From: Sphingomonas_E sp042693015
Lineage (GTDB): Bacteria; Pseudomonadota; Alphaproteobacteria; Sphingomonadales; Sphingomonadaceae
Assembly: GCF_042693015.1 (NCBI RefSeq)
Contig: NZ_CP170544.1
Location: forward strand, 3,286,001 to 3,350,000
Direction of reading: 5' to 3'
Length of the DNA: 64,000 bases
The notes below the pieces were generated by a model, which saw nothing but the letters and a program-made list of their open reading frames with translations, had not been told where the DNA came from and did no database searches. Shown here piece by piece: positions 1-9,017 of this stretch. The position numbers and the translations under genes were made by a program. Positions within the stretch are counted from its first letter, which is position 1. Every line of letters begins with the position of its first letter.

Positions 1-2971
1 GCTCAAGCGCCTCTTCATGTCGGCCAACCATGAACATGGCAAAGGCAGCGTCCATCCGCATTCCCAACGCCAACAGCGGGTGGGTGGAGGTGTCGACCAG
101 CGTCAGGCCCGCCAGCAGAAAACTCTCGGTCTTCACCCAGTCGCCGGCGCCACCGGCGGCGCTGGCGGCGACGCGGTAGTCATAGGCGGTACCGAGCATC
201 CCCTCCTCGTCGGTCCGGCGCGGCAGGTAGGTGGTCCACAGTTCCAACGCCTCCTCTACCTGCCCGGCGCGTTTCTTTACCTTGGCCATCGCGCACATCA
301 GGATGGCGTCGTCGCCAAGCTGCGCCTGGCGGCGTTCGGCTTCTGCGGCCGCAGCGGCGCTGTCATCCAGATTTTCGTCGATGGTGCGCACGAGCGATGG
401 CGCGATGGCAAGGGCGAGGGGCGTGATGTCTAGACGCACGGCGAGATCTAGCAGCCGCCGAAACTGAGCCACAACGAGTGGCCAGCGGCCCTCGGCCTTC
501 TCGATTTCGGCGAGCCAGACGCGATCGATGATCAGCGATGATTGCGCCCGCACGCCAGCAAAGGCGGTCAGACTCCGGACAATGTCCGGGTCGGGCAGGC
601 CATCTAGCGCGTCGAGTAGCTCAGTGATCTGGTCAATATCCTTGATGCGGTGCATCAGCGGATAGGCGATGAAGATGTCATAATCCGGGGGCGTTTCGCC
701 GCCTCTGAACTCGAGCCTGGCTTTGGTAAGACGCTCGGGGAAACTTGTCTCCATCACCAGCGCTAGCCGATGGAATTCGCGGGTGTAATAGACGAGCGTG
801 GCCATAGGGTAGGTTACGCGCGTTTGGGCGAGCAGCTGGCTGACAAACAGGAAGCGGAAGAAACGGGCCGCCTCGTTGGTCTCGACGGCGGCTGCCTCCT
901 GCTCGAAACGCGCGGCGATGCGCATCGCGGTCTCAGGGGCGGTGTAGACCGCGATTCGATATTGGAAATGGCGGAAGATAAAGAGGTCTATCGGCTTGCT
1001 GAAGGGTAATTCGGTTCCCTCCACGAGCCCCAGGATCGCGAACATTTCGCTGGCTTCGGCGATGTGCTGCCAGACCTCGTCCGAGGCCGAAAAGAGACTC
1101 TGCATCAGATAGGCGAGCGGGCCGGCGCTGCCCGACAAAAGGCAATGAGTCAGGATAGCCGTGATATCGAGCGGGGTGATCGTCCGTTCGAGCAGGTACA
1201 CCCAACTGATCTTGCCGTGCATGTCGCGGGCCCAAGGCAATCCGCGTGCGGCGACCGCAGATTCCCGAACGAGCGGCGACACACGATATTCGTCCGCATC
1301 GGTCTTTTCGAGCCACGGACCGCCGATGATGTCGATCGCGGTCCCGGGCTCTACGATGGGCGGATCCGCCCGCGCCACCGCCATCAAGCGACGGCGGGTC
1401 ACCCGGTTCGTGATGAGGCTGACACGGTACAGCATTTCCCGCGGGCCATCAGGCATCGCGGCGATTAAACGGCGCGCCTCACTGCGAACAGCATCCACAT
1501 CGGGGGTCGAGCCCATCAGGTCGGTCGACGACGGCCGTGGGAAGCCGGCCGCGGACAGCGCGGCGATCCGCGCGTGGACAAGCTGCGAATGTCCATTGGT
1601 CGTCGCGGTGATGATGGTGGACCACAATTGCAGATGGTCCGGCGGACAGCCTTCGCGCTGAAGGAAGGCGCTGATCTCGTCATCCTCGAAGGCTGGCATT
1701 GGGAGCGTGGAGCCGGGCGCGAGGCTGAGCAACTGGACAAGCCGCGATGACAAATCATGGGCGCTTGTGATGATCAGCTGACCGCCCTGTTCCTTGATCG
1801 CCACCACGAGCGACGACAGTGCAGATTCGAACGGCCTCGGGTCGGTGGTCCCGTCGAGATCCTCGAGAACCAGCGTCACCGGCTTGCCCCCGGCCATGAC
1901 GGCGGAGCGGACGGCGATAAGGCGCGCCCGCACGCCGGACGGGTCGAGGTCGCGCAGGTTCACCCAAGCGGGATGATCTTCGTCTCGTAGCGCGCTCGCC
2001 ACGAGCAGGGTCTTGCCCGTCCCGGTCGAGCCTTGCAGCACGACTGGACCAGCGACGCGAAGAGTCTGGAATTGCGCCTCGAGCGTCACGCGGGGGAAAT
2101 AGCGCGGCCCAAGCGGGGGACGGTTTTCGAGAATAGCCTCGGTGCTTGCGATGCTGATCGCGTTGGCGGGCATCGGAGCAGCCATCGCGCGCTGGATCAG
2201 CGCAGTGAAATCTTGCGTGCGCAGCTGGATCGAGGTCGCCGCATCGAAGATCCGCAGGAACGCCGCGCGGGTGAGCGGTGGCCCGTCCTTGGCCCGGGCG
2301 GCCTCGAGAGCGGCGACGTAAAGTGGATCGAAGGCCTTTTCGGCTTCGACCGCCGGCAGGTTGTCGGTTTTCCCGTGGAGGACGAGGAGGTCTTTGATCC
2401 GCCGCACGAGGCTGTCGCAATCGCCTTGCCCGACGACCCAGCTCATGGGCAAAAATAGGCGGTCGATCACTTCGCTCGGTGCAGCGGCGTTGCAAAAGGC
2501 GCGGACGGGGTCGGGCAGCGCCGGGTCCGCGGCCAGAAAAGCAGCCATGGTGCTGGCCTGCTCAATTGCGTGCGGCGACGTCGGATCATCATGAATCGCC
2601 GACCACAGTATTAGGCCGGCGCGCCCGGTGCCGAAGGGGGCGCCCTGTTCCACTGTGATCTCGGCCGTGGTCAGGTAGCGATAGCGTATCTGATACTCGG
2701 GGTTGCGTCGGCGGTGCTCCCAGAAATGGCCGATGGCGTCCCGCACCGCTGGCGTTCTGAGCGTGATCGGGCCCGAAGCGGCCGTATCTTTGACCTGCTC
2801 GACGAGGGCGTCACCATCGATGATCAGATCGATATCCTCAGCGCCTTCGAGAATGAGCTCATCGCGGTCGCCCAGATCGATCCACACCAGCAGGCTGCGT
2901 AGGATCTGATACACATAACCGCGCAGGGCATCCTTGGCCTGCCGCTTGGAATCTGTCTCAAGACGGCTCAC
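1..2971 (-). CDS. STAND-type NTPase with N-terminal Cap4/DUF4297-like nuclease, partial (runs off window)
   Basis: An uninterrupted frame runs from a GTG at 2971 to the left window edge (at least 990 residues). The start overlaps the abiEii stop as GTGA, indicating translational coupling. Residues 1-100 look like a Cap4/DUF4297-type PD-(D/E)XK nuclease: a GYVYQ helix, then E45-D46-x-D48 and Q59-V-K61 as the acidic and QxK catalytic elements. A P-loop NTPase follows, with Walker A GSTGTGKT at 314-321 and Walker B VLEDLD at about 368-373. The remainder is helical and repeat-like, resembling a sensor region. This order (nuclease, NTPase, repeats) is that of AVAST/Avs-like STAND phage sensors, which cut DNA after recognising a phage protein. 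Assignment to a named Avs type is not possible without the C-terminus. It could also be an unrelated AAA-type defence ATPase. I infer that it is a defence effector. Confidence 0.75.
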   Translation of the reverse strand, partial: MSRLETDSKRQAKDALRGYVYQILRSLLVWIDLGDRDELILEGAEDIDLIIDGDALVEQVKDTAASGPITLRTPAVRDAIGHFWEHRRRNPEYQIRYRYLTTAEITVEQGAPFGTGRAGLILWSAIHDDPTSPHAIEQASTMAAFLAADPALPDPVRAFCNAAAPSEVIDRLFLPMSWVVGQGDCDSLVRRIKDLLVLHGKTDNLPAVEAEKAFDPLYVAALEAARAKDGPPLTRAAFLRIFDAATSIQLRTQDFTALIQRAMAAPMPANAISIASTEAILENRPPLGPRYFPRVTLEAQFQTLRVAGPVVLQGSTGTGKTLLVASALRDEDHPAWVNLRDLDPSGVRARLIAVRSAVMAGGKPVTLVLEDLDGTTDPRPFESALSSLVVAIKEQGGQLIITSAHDLSSRLVQLLSLAPGSTLPMPAFEDDEISAFLQREGCPPDHLQLWSTIITATTNGHSQLVHARIAALSAAGFPRPSSTDLMGSTPDVDAVRSEARRLIAAMPDGPREMLYRVSLITNRVTRRRLMAVARADPPIVEPGTAIDIIGGPWLEKTDADEYRVSPLVRESAVAARGLPWARDMHGKISWVYLLERTITPLDITAILTHCLLSGSAGPLAYLMQSLFSASDEVWQHIAEASEMFAILGLVEGTELPFSKPIDLFIFRHFQYRIAVYTAPETAMRIAARFEQEAAAVETNEAARFFRFLFVSQLLAQTRVTYPMATLVYYTREFHRLALVMETSFPERLTKARLEFRGGETPPDYDIFIAYPLMHRIKDIDQITELLDALDGLPDPDIVRSLTAFAGVRAQSSLIIDRVWLAEIEKAEGRWPLVVAQFRRLLDLAVRLDITPLALAIAPSLVRTIDENLDDSAAAAAEAERRQAQLGDDAILMCAMAKVKKRAGQVEEALELWTTYLPRRTDEEGMLGTAYDYRVAASAAGGAGDWVKTESFLLAGLTLVDTSTHPLLALGMRMDAAFAMFMVGRHEEALE

Positions 2972-3831
2972 AGGCGCCTTGCTGCCTCGGCATGGGGCAT
3001 CAGGAAATCGGCAAGGCGACCGACGACCTCCGACAAGGGGCCGGCATCGATCGCAAGGTCGCGCGTAAAGGCCGCCCATTGGACCACCTTCTCGCGATCA
3101 TTGGCGAAATCCTGCGTGAGAGCGTCAGGCAGTTCCTGCGGGATCGCCGTTTCGCGGCGGGCGAAGGTCGCTGCGATCGCTTGAGCCAGACGTTCGTCTT
3201 CGAAGCTGAAGCTCTTCGTCATCAACCAGATGTCGAAAAAATCCTTCAGTCGGGTGTTGGCGCGTCCCAGATCGACCATCGCCTGAAATTTTTCGGCGAT
3301 CACGGTCTCTTTGGCATAGGCGCGTAGGCGCGGCGCGGGCTGATCGAGCATGACCGGATAGTCGATCTCTTCGGCGCCCGGTTCGATCGCATCGCCGAAA
3401 CCTACATCGATCACAACCGCAACGACAGCGCCGTCGATATTGGCCGTGGTTCGCAAGCGCACGCCACCATAGGCGAGGTGGTCGCGGATACGCTCGACCT
3501 TGAGGGCTGCACGATCGAACCGTACGCCATCGTCAAACTCGATTGCAAAGACCTCTCGGAAGGTCTCGAGCATCGCCTCGCTGTCGGCATCGCCGAAACC
3601 CAGTAGATCGACGTCACGTGTCGGGCGCATCGGCAAGTCGAACCAGGATGTGAGCAGCATCGCGCCCTTGAGGATGAACCGGCCTGCATGGGGTGACAGG
3701 CTTAGTCGGTAGAGCAGGCGTTCCAGGGCGTAGCGCGTGAGGACGAGCTGGAATTGCTGACCGCTCTCCTTCGACTGGGCGAGCAGTCGCGCGCGTACCG
3801 AGGCGCCCATGTTGCGCGGCGCCTTAGACAT
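2968..3831 (-). CDS. abiEii: AbiEii/AbiGii-type nucleotidyltransferase toxin
   Basis: This 287-residue protein is a nucleotidyltransferase-like toxin of the type IV AbiE toxin-antitoxin family. The family signature is visible: KGAMLLTSWFDLPMRPTRDVDLLG at about residues 55-80, containing the conserved R-x-T-x-D-x-D metal-binding motif. Family toxins transfer nucleotides to tRNA acceptor stems and arrest growth, giving abortive infection. The ATG at 3831 overlaps the abiEi stop by eight bases (ATGTCTAA). A TTG three bases upstream is an alternative start. The stop overlaps the GTG of the downstream STAND nuclease gene, so all three genes look co-transcribed. Confidence 0.88.
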   Translation of the reverse strand: MSKAPRNMGASVRARLLAQSKESGQQFQLVLTRYALERLLYRLSLSPHAGRFILKGAMLLTSWFDLPMRPTRDVDLLGFGDADSEAMLETFREVFAIEFDDGVRFDRAALKVERIRDHLAYGGVRLRTTANIDGAVVAVVIDVGFGDAIEPGAEEIDYPVMLDQPAPRLRAYAKETVIAEKFQAMVDLGRANTRLKDFFDIWLMTKSFSFEDERLAQAIAATFARRETAIPQELPDALTQDFANDREKVVQWAAFTRDLAIDAGPLSEVVGRLADFLMPHAEAARRL

Positions 3832-4468
3832 CAATGGTATAGGCCTCCAGATAGGGACGGATGATCGTCCAGGTTCCGGATTGCCGTGCGCGCTCGGCGA
3901 TTTCGGCGGGGTTCGTCCGACGGTTGCGCAGTGCGTCGCGCAGCGCCTCGACTGCGACGTTTAGGCCGACCGATTTGCGGAAACGGAAGCAGTCGACGAG
4001 CGTGCGCGGGATGGTGAAGATCCGGACGGGCACGCCCTCGATCAGATGTGTTTCGATATCGCTATTTAGCAGCGGTTCCTTGAGCCGGACGATATTCAGG
4101 CGCGGCCCGTGCTCGCCAGGCTGCCAGTCCTTGGCGCCGATCGCGAGCCAGACGCGGTGTGGGATTTGATCGGTGAGATCGTGGAAGGCAAGCGCCGAAA
4201 CCAGACAGACGACGCCCTTGCTGACACGCTTGGCGGCCTCGGCGAGATCATGGTTGGTATCGGTCGGCGCGTCGATGCGCTGGTACAGACCGCGCGAGAG
4301 TTTTTGGATGCTCCCATCCTTCTCCATGCGACTGATCGTGGTCGCGGCGACGCCCCCGGCTACGAGTTCGCGCGTGCGCATCATCCCATGGCGATCGAGC
4401 AGCGCCAGCGCGCGCTGGCGCTGAGTCCCGGATTCGGATTTGTTAGTTTTCCTCGGAGTTCCGGCCAT
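3824..4468 (-). CDS. abiEi: AbiEi-family antitoxin / transcriptional repressor
   Basis: This 214-residue protein has an N-terminal winged-helix region (QRALALLDRHGMMRTREL, then a TTISRMEKDG turn) typical of the AbiEi antitoxin domain. The C-terminal half is the AbiEi_4-type domain, with a VCLVSALAFHDLT core and an RTLVDCFRFRKSVGLNVA helix. AbiEi proteins bind inverted repeats in their own promoter and neutralise AbiEii without direct complex formation. The ATG at 4468 is preferred. An in-frame extension to 4537 exists but adds non-homologous residues. It is the first gene of the apparent abiEi-abiEii-STAND operon, so it may also regulate the nuclease gene. Confidence 0.88.
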   Translation of the reverse strand: MAGTPRKTNKSESGTQRQRALALLDRHGMMRTRELVAGGVAATTISRMEKDGSIQKLSRGLYQRIDAPTDTNHDLAEAAKRVSKGVVCLVSALAFHDLTDQIPHRVWLAIGAKDWQPGEHGPRLNIVRLKEPLLNSDIETHLIEGVPVRIFTIPRTLVDCFRFRKSVGLNVAVEALRDALRNRRTNPAEIAERARQSGTWTIIRPYLEAYTIDV

Positions 4469-4757
4469 GGCGTCCGAGGTTTTATAACATTCCCTTTTAC
4501 ATTGCGAGTCCGATGCAACCCACCGGTGAACTGCCAATGCGTAGACTAGGCCAAAACTAAGTGCGCTAGCCCCGGAAAGACAGCGGCCTTACCGTCGGCA
4601 GGATCAATAAGCGGGCGTTGGCGAACCACGCAATCCTAGAGGCCCCCTCGCGGTTCCAAGCCGCTTACCACATTGAGAGGACGTCGTAAGTAACACTTCA
4701 AATAGATATTTCCAAACAACAATGTTCTGTTTATGTTCGCCAAGCCTGGAGTGAGGG

Positions 4758-5034
4758 ATGGTCATGGATGCAGAGAAATACCACCGGCAGGTGACGCTCA
4801 TTTTGTCCGACCTGTGGCCACGAGGATTTCGAATACGAGAACACAGAAGGGCCGTTGCGCTGCGTGAGTTGCGACCGACGCCTCTCGCGTGAAGAACTGA
4901 TCCGGGAAAACGGGGAAGTCATCGAAACCGAAATAGACGATTTGAAGGCCGCCGTTCTCAAGGACGTGAAGACGCAGTTTCGCGACACCCTGCTGAATGC
5001 CTTCAAGGGTTCCCAGAATATACGGATCAAGTGA
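4758..5034 (+). pseudogene. small zinc-ribbon protein (ECs_2282-like), apparent frameshift
   Basis: An ATG at 4758 with a GGAG-type ribosome site starts a frame reading MVMDAEKYHRQVTLI. The continuation CPTCGHEDFEYENTEG...LRCVSCDRR lies in the next frame. The switch falls in the run CATTTTGTCC at about 4799-4806, where one base separates the frames. Joined, the product is about 91 residues: two CxxC knuckles forming a zinc ribbon, then an acidic helical tail ending NIRIK. It resembles the ECs_2282 family of putative zinc-binding proteins found beside membrane-anchored partners in mobile DNA. The stop overlaps the start of the next gene. Sequencing error or a programmed frameshift cannot be excluded. 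Confidence 0.6.
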
Positions 5035-5510
5035 TGGCTATTTCTGTTACAGTTTCGGATATTGCCGCCTTCCTGGCGCTGGGCGTGGCGATATGGTCGG
5101 CGATCCAGACCACGCGGTTCAATAAAAGGCAGAATGCGTTCGCCGAAACCGCGCAGCGTTTGAACGAACTGTTGATCACACGGGACGCAGCGGAGACCGA
5201 ACTGCAACGGAAGGCGGACATATCGGCTAATTTCGTGAAGATCGGCAAAAGCAACTACCGCTTAAAGGTGTTCAACAGAGGGGCGGGGGCGGCCCGCAAC
5301 GTGCGATTAGAAATGCTCGCCGGCGACGGCCTGATCGGTGATAGCGAGCTGCAACAAAAGTTCCCGCTGCCTGTACTGGAATGGCAGCAATATGTGGAAT
5401 TGCTTTGCTACGTTCATTTGAAATCTTCACGGCGGGCTCATGTGAGGCTGATGTGGGATGACGATGGTGGTCAAGGCCAAAGCAAGGAGTTGTGGCTCGA
5501 CGTGTATTGA
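5034..5510 (+). CDS. membrane-anchored hypothetical protein
   Basis: This 158-residue protein starts at ATG 5034, with a GTG at 5031 as an alternative. The N-terminus (ISVTVSDIAAFLALGVAIWSAI) is a single membrane anchor. A helical segment rich in Q, N and E follows, probably coiled-coil (residues 25-70). The C-terminus is a compact beta-rich domain ending ELWLDVY. No catalytic motif is visible and I do not recognise the family. It overlaps the zinc-ribbon gene and precedes the nuclease-like gene by about 40 bases, so the three probably form one transcription unit inside the defence island. Confidence 0.7.
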   Translation: MAISVTVSDIAAFLALGVAIWSAIQTTRFNKRQNAFAETAQRLNELLITRDAAETELQRKADISANFVKIGKSNYRLKVFNRGAGAARNVRLEMLAGDGLIGDSELQQKFPLPVLEWQQYVELLCYVHLKSSRRAHVRLMWDDDGGQGQSKELWLDVY

Positions 5511-5549
5511 CGACCCGCCGCCGCATATTGTGATCGCTATGGAGCCGGC

Positions 5550-6803
5550 ATGACTCGCTCGCGGCAGGAGGCGTGCCTCCACCAAATTCTTACCGACCTG
5601 AAACAGTTGCAGCGACGCCCCTGGCGATCGCGAATGTTGGGACTGGCGATCCAAGAGCGGCTCATCACACTCATCTCAAATGCCGAACGGCGGATCACCG
5701 CAAGGCGGGGAAAAACTAAGCGCGCCAAGCAGGAACTGGCGAACCGCGTGTCAAAAGACGAAGCATCGCGCCGCAAGGCTGAAATCGGACGCGCGTCCGA
5801 CGCCATCGGGCGTGACAAAGCACTAATCGGGCTTTGCCGCGATATCGGCGACAGCATCGCCTTTCTCTATGCTGACCGGTGGGACATCAAGCCGCTTGCC
5901 CAGAAAGAACCGCCGGGCGACATCACCAACAAAAAGGGGGCGCGGCTCGAGCGGGCGATCCTGAGGCGGCTCTACAACGATGGCCATTCTGCGGTGCTCA
6001 ATGACCTTACGGGATCGCTGCGCCATGGCGACGTGACCGCGTTCAACCGGGCGGGTTATTTCCACATCATTGAGGCGAAGAGCGGGAGCGGAGGCAATCG
6101 TCATCGCGCGGCGCGTCAGCAAGTCAATGCACAGGCGATTCTTGACTATCTCGCCCGTGACGAAGGGGTAATCATGGGCCAACCGCTCATCCGCCGCTCG
6201 GTCGGTGAAAGACTGATTTATCACGTTCGCGCTATAAATCGCCTGTTCTCGCTTCTCAAAGCTCATGGTGAAGAGGCAATGCGCGAGGTCGAGCCCGGAG
6301 TCTTCTATTGCTTGCTCACGGACAACCCGTCGGGCGAACTTATCGACAAGCTAAGTCGACCCGAAGGACCGGTGATCAGCTTGTTCGCGAACGATGCCAA
6401 GCGGCAGGGCCTTGGCTATTTCCCCTTTCCGCTGATTTTCGACGACCCGGCCCACACCCTCGATTTCTATCTCGGGCGCGTCGTTATTCTTATCTCGATT
6501 GACCTTTACAAGGTCGCGAGGTTGAGTGGCGCGGCGCTTCGTGCAGAACCCGGACAGAATCTGGACACGCCCCTGATAGTTTTTCCACCGAAGGAACTTG
6601 GCCCAAGCGTCCCCGAATACCTTGCAATCGGCAGTCATTTGTTCGGTCGGGTGGGCGCGGAATTTCTGAGCCCTCGCTCGTTGATTCGGATGAGTGAACA
6701 TCGCGCGCTTCTAATCGCTGCGGATGATCTTGCGTCCTCCAACCAGAGCAGCCCGAACGAAGGGCAGGTTTTAGGTACCTCGCTCGATATCGGGAACGTC
6801 TGA
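5550..6803 (+). CDS. PD-(D/E)XK nuclease-like protein of unknown family
   Basis: This is a 417-residue protein. Residues 1-110 are basic and helical, probably coiled-coil. The centre carries a restriction-endonuclease-like signature: KKGARLE (G130, E134), then GDVT (D161) and HIIEAKSG (E175, K177), spaced as in E...D...ExK nucleases. The C-terminal 200 residues have no motif I recognise. It is the last gene of a likely three-gene unit and lies between abiE and Thoeris. The nuclease assignment is inferred from motif spacing alone. It might also be a non-catalytic DNA-binding relative. Confidence 0.65.
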   Translation: MTRSRQEACLHQILTDLKQLQRRPWRSRMLGLAIQERLITLISNAERRITARRGKTKRAKQELANRVSKDEASRRKAEIGRASDAIGRDKALIGLCRDIGDSIAFLYADRWDIKPLAQKEPPGDITNKKGARLERAILRRLYNDGHSAVLNDLTGSLRHGDVTAFNRAGYFHIIEAKSGSGGNRHRAARQQVNAQAILDYLARDEGVIMGQPLIRRSVGERLIYHVRAINRLFSLLKAHGEEAMREVEPGVFYCLLTDNPSGELIDKLSRPEGPVISLFANDAKRQGLGYFPFPLIFDDPAHTLDFYLGRVVILISIDLYKVARLSGAALRAEPGQNLDTPLIVFPPKELGPSVPEYLAIGSHLFGRVGAEFLSPRSLIRMSEHRALLIAADDLASSNQSSPNEGQVLGTSLDIGNV

Positions 6804-7041
6804 AATGGCGGCGAACTCGTCGCCATCCCCGCGAACGGAGTGGCGGGATCGAGATCGATGTATCGGGGTCGGCTCGCTGGGCTCACCCGACAAAAATCCG
6901 TTCGTTGGGCTGGCGACATAAGGCAGCCCTGGGCATGGTACCTTTCTTATCATTAGCAGATCGCACCTAGATAAAGTCGTTACGCTTGCAATTCGCGTCT
7001 GTGACGCCAGATTAACCGTTACTACAAGCATGGAGAATTGC

Positions 7042-7539
7042 GTGGCTCGTCGTGTTTTTTTCAGCTTCCACTTCGACAACGATTACTGGCGCACGCAGCA
7101 GATCAGAAACATGGGCGCTCTTGAGGGGCAGCCACTGTGTACTCCCAATGCATGGGAGGAAGTGAAGCGCAGGGGCAAGACCGCGATTGAGAATTGGATC
7201 GCCGACAACATGTACGGCAAGAGCTGCGTCGTCGTTCTGGTCGGCTCCCAGACGGCGAGCCGCCCTTGGGTCAAGCATGAGATCATCAAGGCCTGGAACG
7301 ACGGGAAGGGCGTCGTCGGCGTCCGCGTTAACAAGCTGCTCGATCGCAATAGTCAGACGTCCGTCGCCGGAGCCAACCCATTCGACGATATCACCTTCGG
7401 CAACACCGGCCGGAAGCTGTCTTCAGTGGCCCAGTTGATTACGCCCACAGGCACGGACAGCAAAACCGCGTATGCTTCGATCTCGAACGGTATCGAGAAG
7501 TGGATCGAGGACGCGATCTCCATTCGCGGCCGCAACTGA
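7042..7539 (+). CDS. thsB: Thoeris ThsB, MTH538-type TIR-like sensor
   Basis: This 165-residue protein starts at GTG 7042, chosen because GGAGAA lies just upstream; ATG 7030 is an alternative without a good ribosome site. The sequence opens ARRVFFSFHFDNDYWR and contains CVVVLVGSQTASRPWVKHEI, the MTH538/DUF1863 TIR-like fold. The proposed catalytic glutamate is E80 in WVKHE. In Thoeris, ThsB senses phage infection and uses NAD to make a cyclic ADP-ribose isomer that activates ThsA. The thsA start follows 19 bases after the stop. Confidence 0.88.
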   Translation: MARRVFFSFHFDNDYWRTQQIRNMGALEGQPLCTPNAWEEVKRRGKTAIENWIADNMYGKSCVVVLVGSQTASRPWVKHEIIKAWNDGKGVVGVRVNKLLDRNSQTSVAGANPFDDITFGNTGRKLSSVAQLITPTGTDSKTAYASISNGIEKWIEDAISIRGRN

Positions 7540-7558
7540 CACGCTGGGAGCAGGCGAG

Positions 7559-9010
7559 ATGGTCGCGGCCACAACGAAGCGATTCCTGAAAGATTATCCA
7601 GAGGCGCTCATCGGCGGAGCCGGCGCCGTTTTCGTCGGCGCCGGCGTCTCCATGGGGGCCGGCTATCCGTCGTGGGCGTCGCTACTGACGGAGGTCGGCG
7701 AGGAACTCGGTGTGAAGTCGGGCGAACTGCACGATCTGGCGGCGCTGGCCCAGTGGAGCATTCAGGAGAACGGATCGGCTACGCAGGTCCGCAATGTCAT
7801 CAAGGAGCAGATCGGCGTCGAATACCCGGTTCCTCCGACGCTCGAGATCATCTCGAGACTACCTGTCAAATACATCTGGACGACCAACTACGACCGGCTG
7901 GTCGAACGCGCATTTGGGGCAGTGAACCGCCCGATCGACACAGTCTCCGGGGCGGCCGATCTCGCCCTGCGCGCGACGCCCGGCGCTTCACGCCTCTTCA
8001 AGATGCATGGCTCGATTGAGCGCCTCGACGACGTCGTCATCTCCACCGACGACTACGAGCTCTACCGTTCGAAGCGCGGGGCGTTCCTTCCACTCCTGCA
8101 GGCGCACCTTTCGAGCATGTCGATGCTCTTCCTCGGAATCAGCTTCACCGATCCGAACATCAGGCATGTGCTGTCGTTGATCCGTGAGAGCTTCATATCG
8201 GCGCCGCCGGAGCACTTCGCTATCGTGCGCCCGCCGCACCGTGGCGACTACAGGTCGGAGGCCGAATTCGAGACGCGAAGCATCCAACATAGACTCTGGA
8301 GCCGCGATCTGAAGCGCTACGGTCTGGTAGTGGTCGAGATCGACGACTACGCGGAGCTGCCCGAGCTTCTACGCCAGGTCGAGCGGCGGGTGGCCGCGCG
8401 GCGTGTATGGGTAAGTGGCAGCTGGCCCCCCGAGGCGGGTGCCGAAATCGCCAAGGTCTACGGCGTCGCGCAGGCCATCGGCCAGCTCGTGGGTAATCGC
8501 GGCCGCGATCTCGTCAGCGGCGCGGGTCTCGTCGTCGGATCGGCCTCAATCGCGGGCTTCCTCGACGCGCTTCGTTCGAGCGGCGGATGGGACCTCGATC
8601 GCCGGCTCATCGCCCGACCCTTCCCTCAGCCGATCCCCGGCGCGGCGCCGGACGGGGTCCAGTGGGCTGCGTTGCGGGCGGAGCTGGCACGGATAGCGGG
8701 CATCGTGGTGTTCGTCGGCGGCATGAAGGTCGATCCCGACACCGGCTCCGTTATGGTGGCAGGCGGCGTGCTCGACGAGTTCGAGGCTGCGAAGGCGGCA
8801 GACTGCTTCGTCATTCCTGTCGGCTCAACCGGTGGCGCTGCGGCTCAAATCTCGGATAGCCTCATCGGTTCGGCAATCGACGCGTCGGGGCCGAACGCAA
8901 TGCGTCCCACCGACGAAGAGCTGAAGGAACTTGCGCGCGCCGACATCTCCGTTGGAAAGATAGTGCAGCTGGTGTCCGCGATCCTCACGCGCATCGACAA
9001 GCGGACCTAA
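7559..9010 (+). CDS. thsA: Thoeris ThsA, SIR2-SLOG NAD-consuming effector
   Basis: This 483-residue protein is close to the usual ThsA length. The ATG at 7559 has GGGAGCAGG upstream; a longer in-frame start at 7472 would overlap thsB. Residues 10-285 are a SIR2 domain: FVGAGVSMGAGYPSW, TTNYDRL with N110, and KMHGS with H150, which match the catalytic Asn/His pair of characterised ThsA. Residues about 290-480 are a SLOG domain (LVSGAGLVVGSASIAG, VVFVGGMKVD) that binds the signal made by ThsB. When activated it depletes NAD and aborts infection. It sits between two TIR genes. Confidence 0.92.
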   Translation: MVAATTKRFLKDYPEALIGGAGAVFVGAGVSMGAGYPSWASLLTEVGEELGVKSGELHDLAALAQWSIQENGSATQVRNVIKEQIGVEYPVPPTLEIISRLPVKYIWTTNYDRLVERAFGAVNRPIDTVSGAADLALRATPGASRLFKMHGSIERLDDVVISTDDYELYRSKRGAFLPLLQAHLSSMSMLFLGISFTDPNIRHVLSLIRESFISAPPEHFAIVRPPHRGDYRSEAEFETRSIQHRLWSRDLKRYGLVVVEIDDYAELPELLRQVERRVAARRVWVSGSWPPEAGAEIAKVYGVAQAIGQLVGNRGRDLVSGAGLVVGSASIAGFLDALRSSGGWDLDRRLIARPFPQPIPGAAPDGVQWAALRAELARIAGIVVFVGGMKVDPDTGSVMVAGGVLDEFEAAKAADCFVIPVGSTGGAAAQISDSLIGSAIDASGPNAMRPTDEELKELARADISVGKIVQLVSAILTRIDKRT

Positions 9011-9017
9011 GAAACCG

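Noticed and set aside
1755..2495. Minus-strand 246-codon frame rich in Arg
   Set aside because: It lies in a different frame from the long STAND NTPase frame, which carries real motifs.
4731..5254. Minus-strand frames opposite the zinc-ribbon and membrane-anchor genes
   Set aside because: Shadows; the plus strand has zinc-knuckle and membrane-helix features.
7472..7558. Earlier start for ThsA
   Set aside because: It would overlap thsB by 68 bases and adds residues unlike ThsA; ATG 7559 has a good ribosome site.
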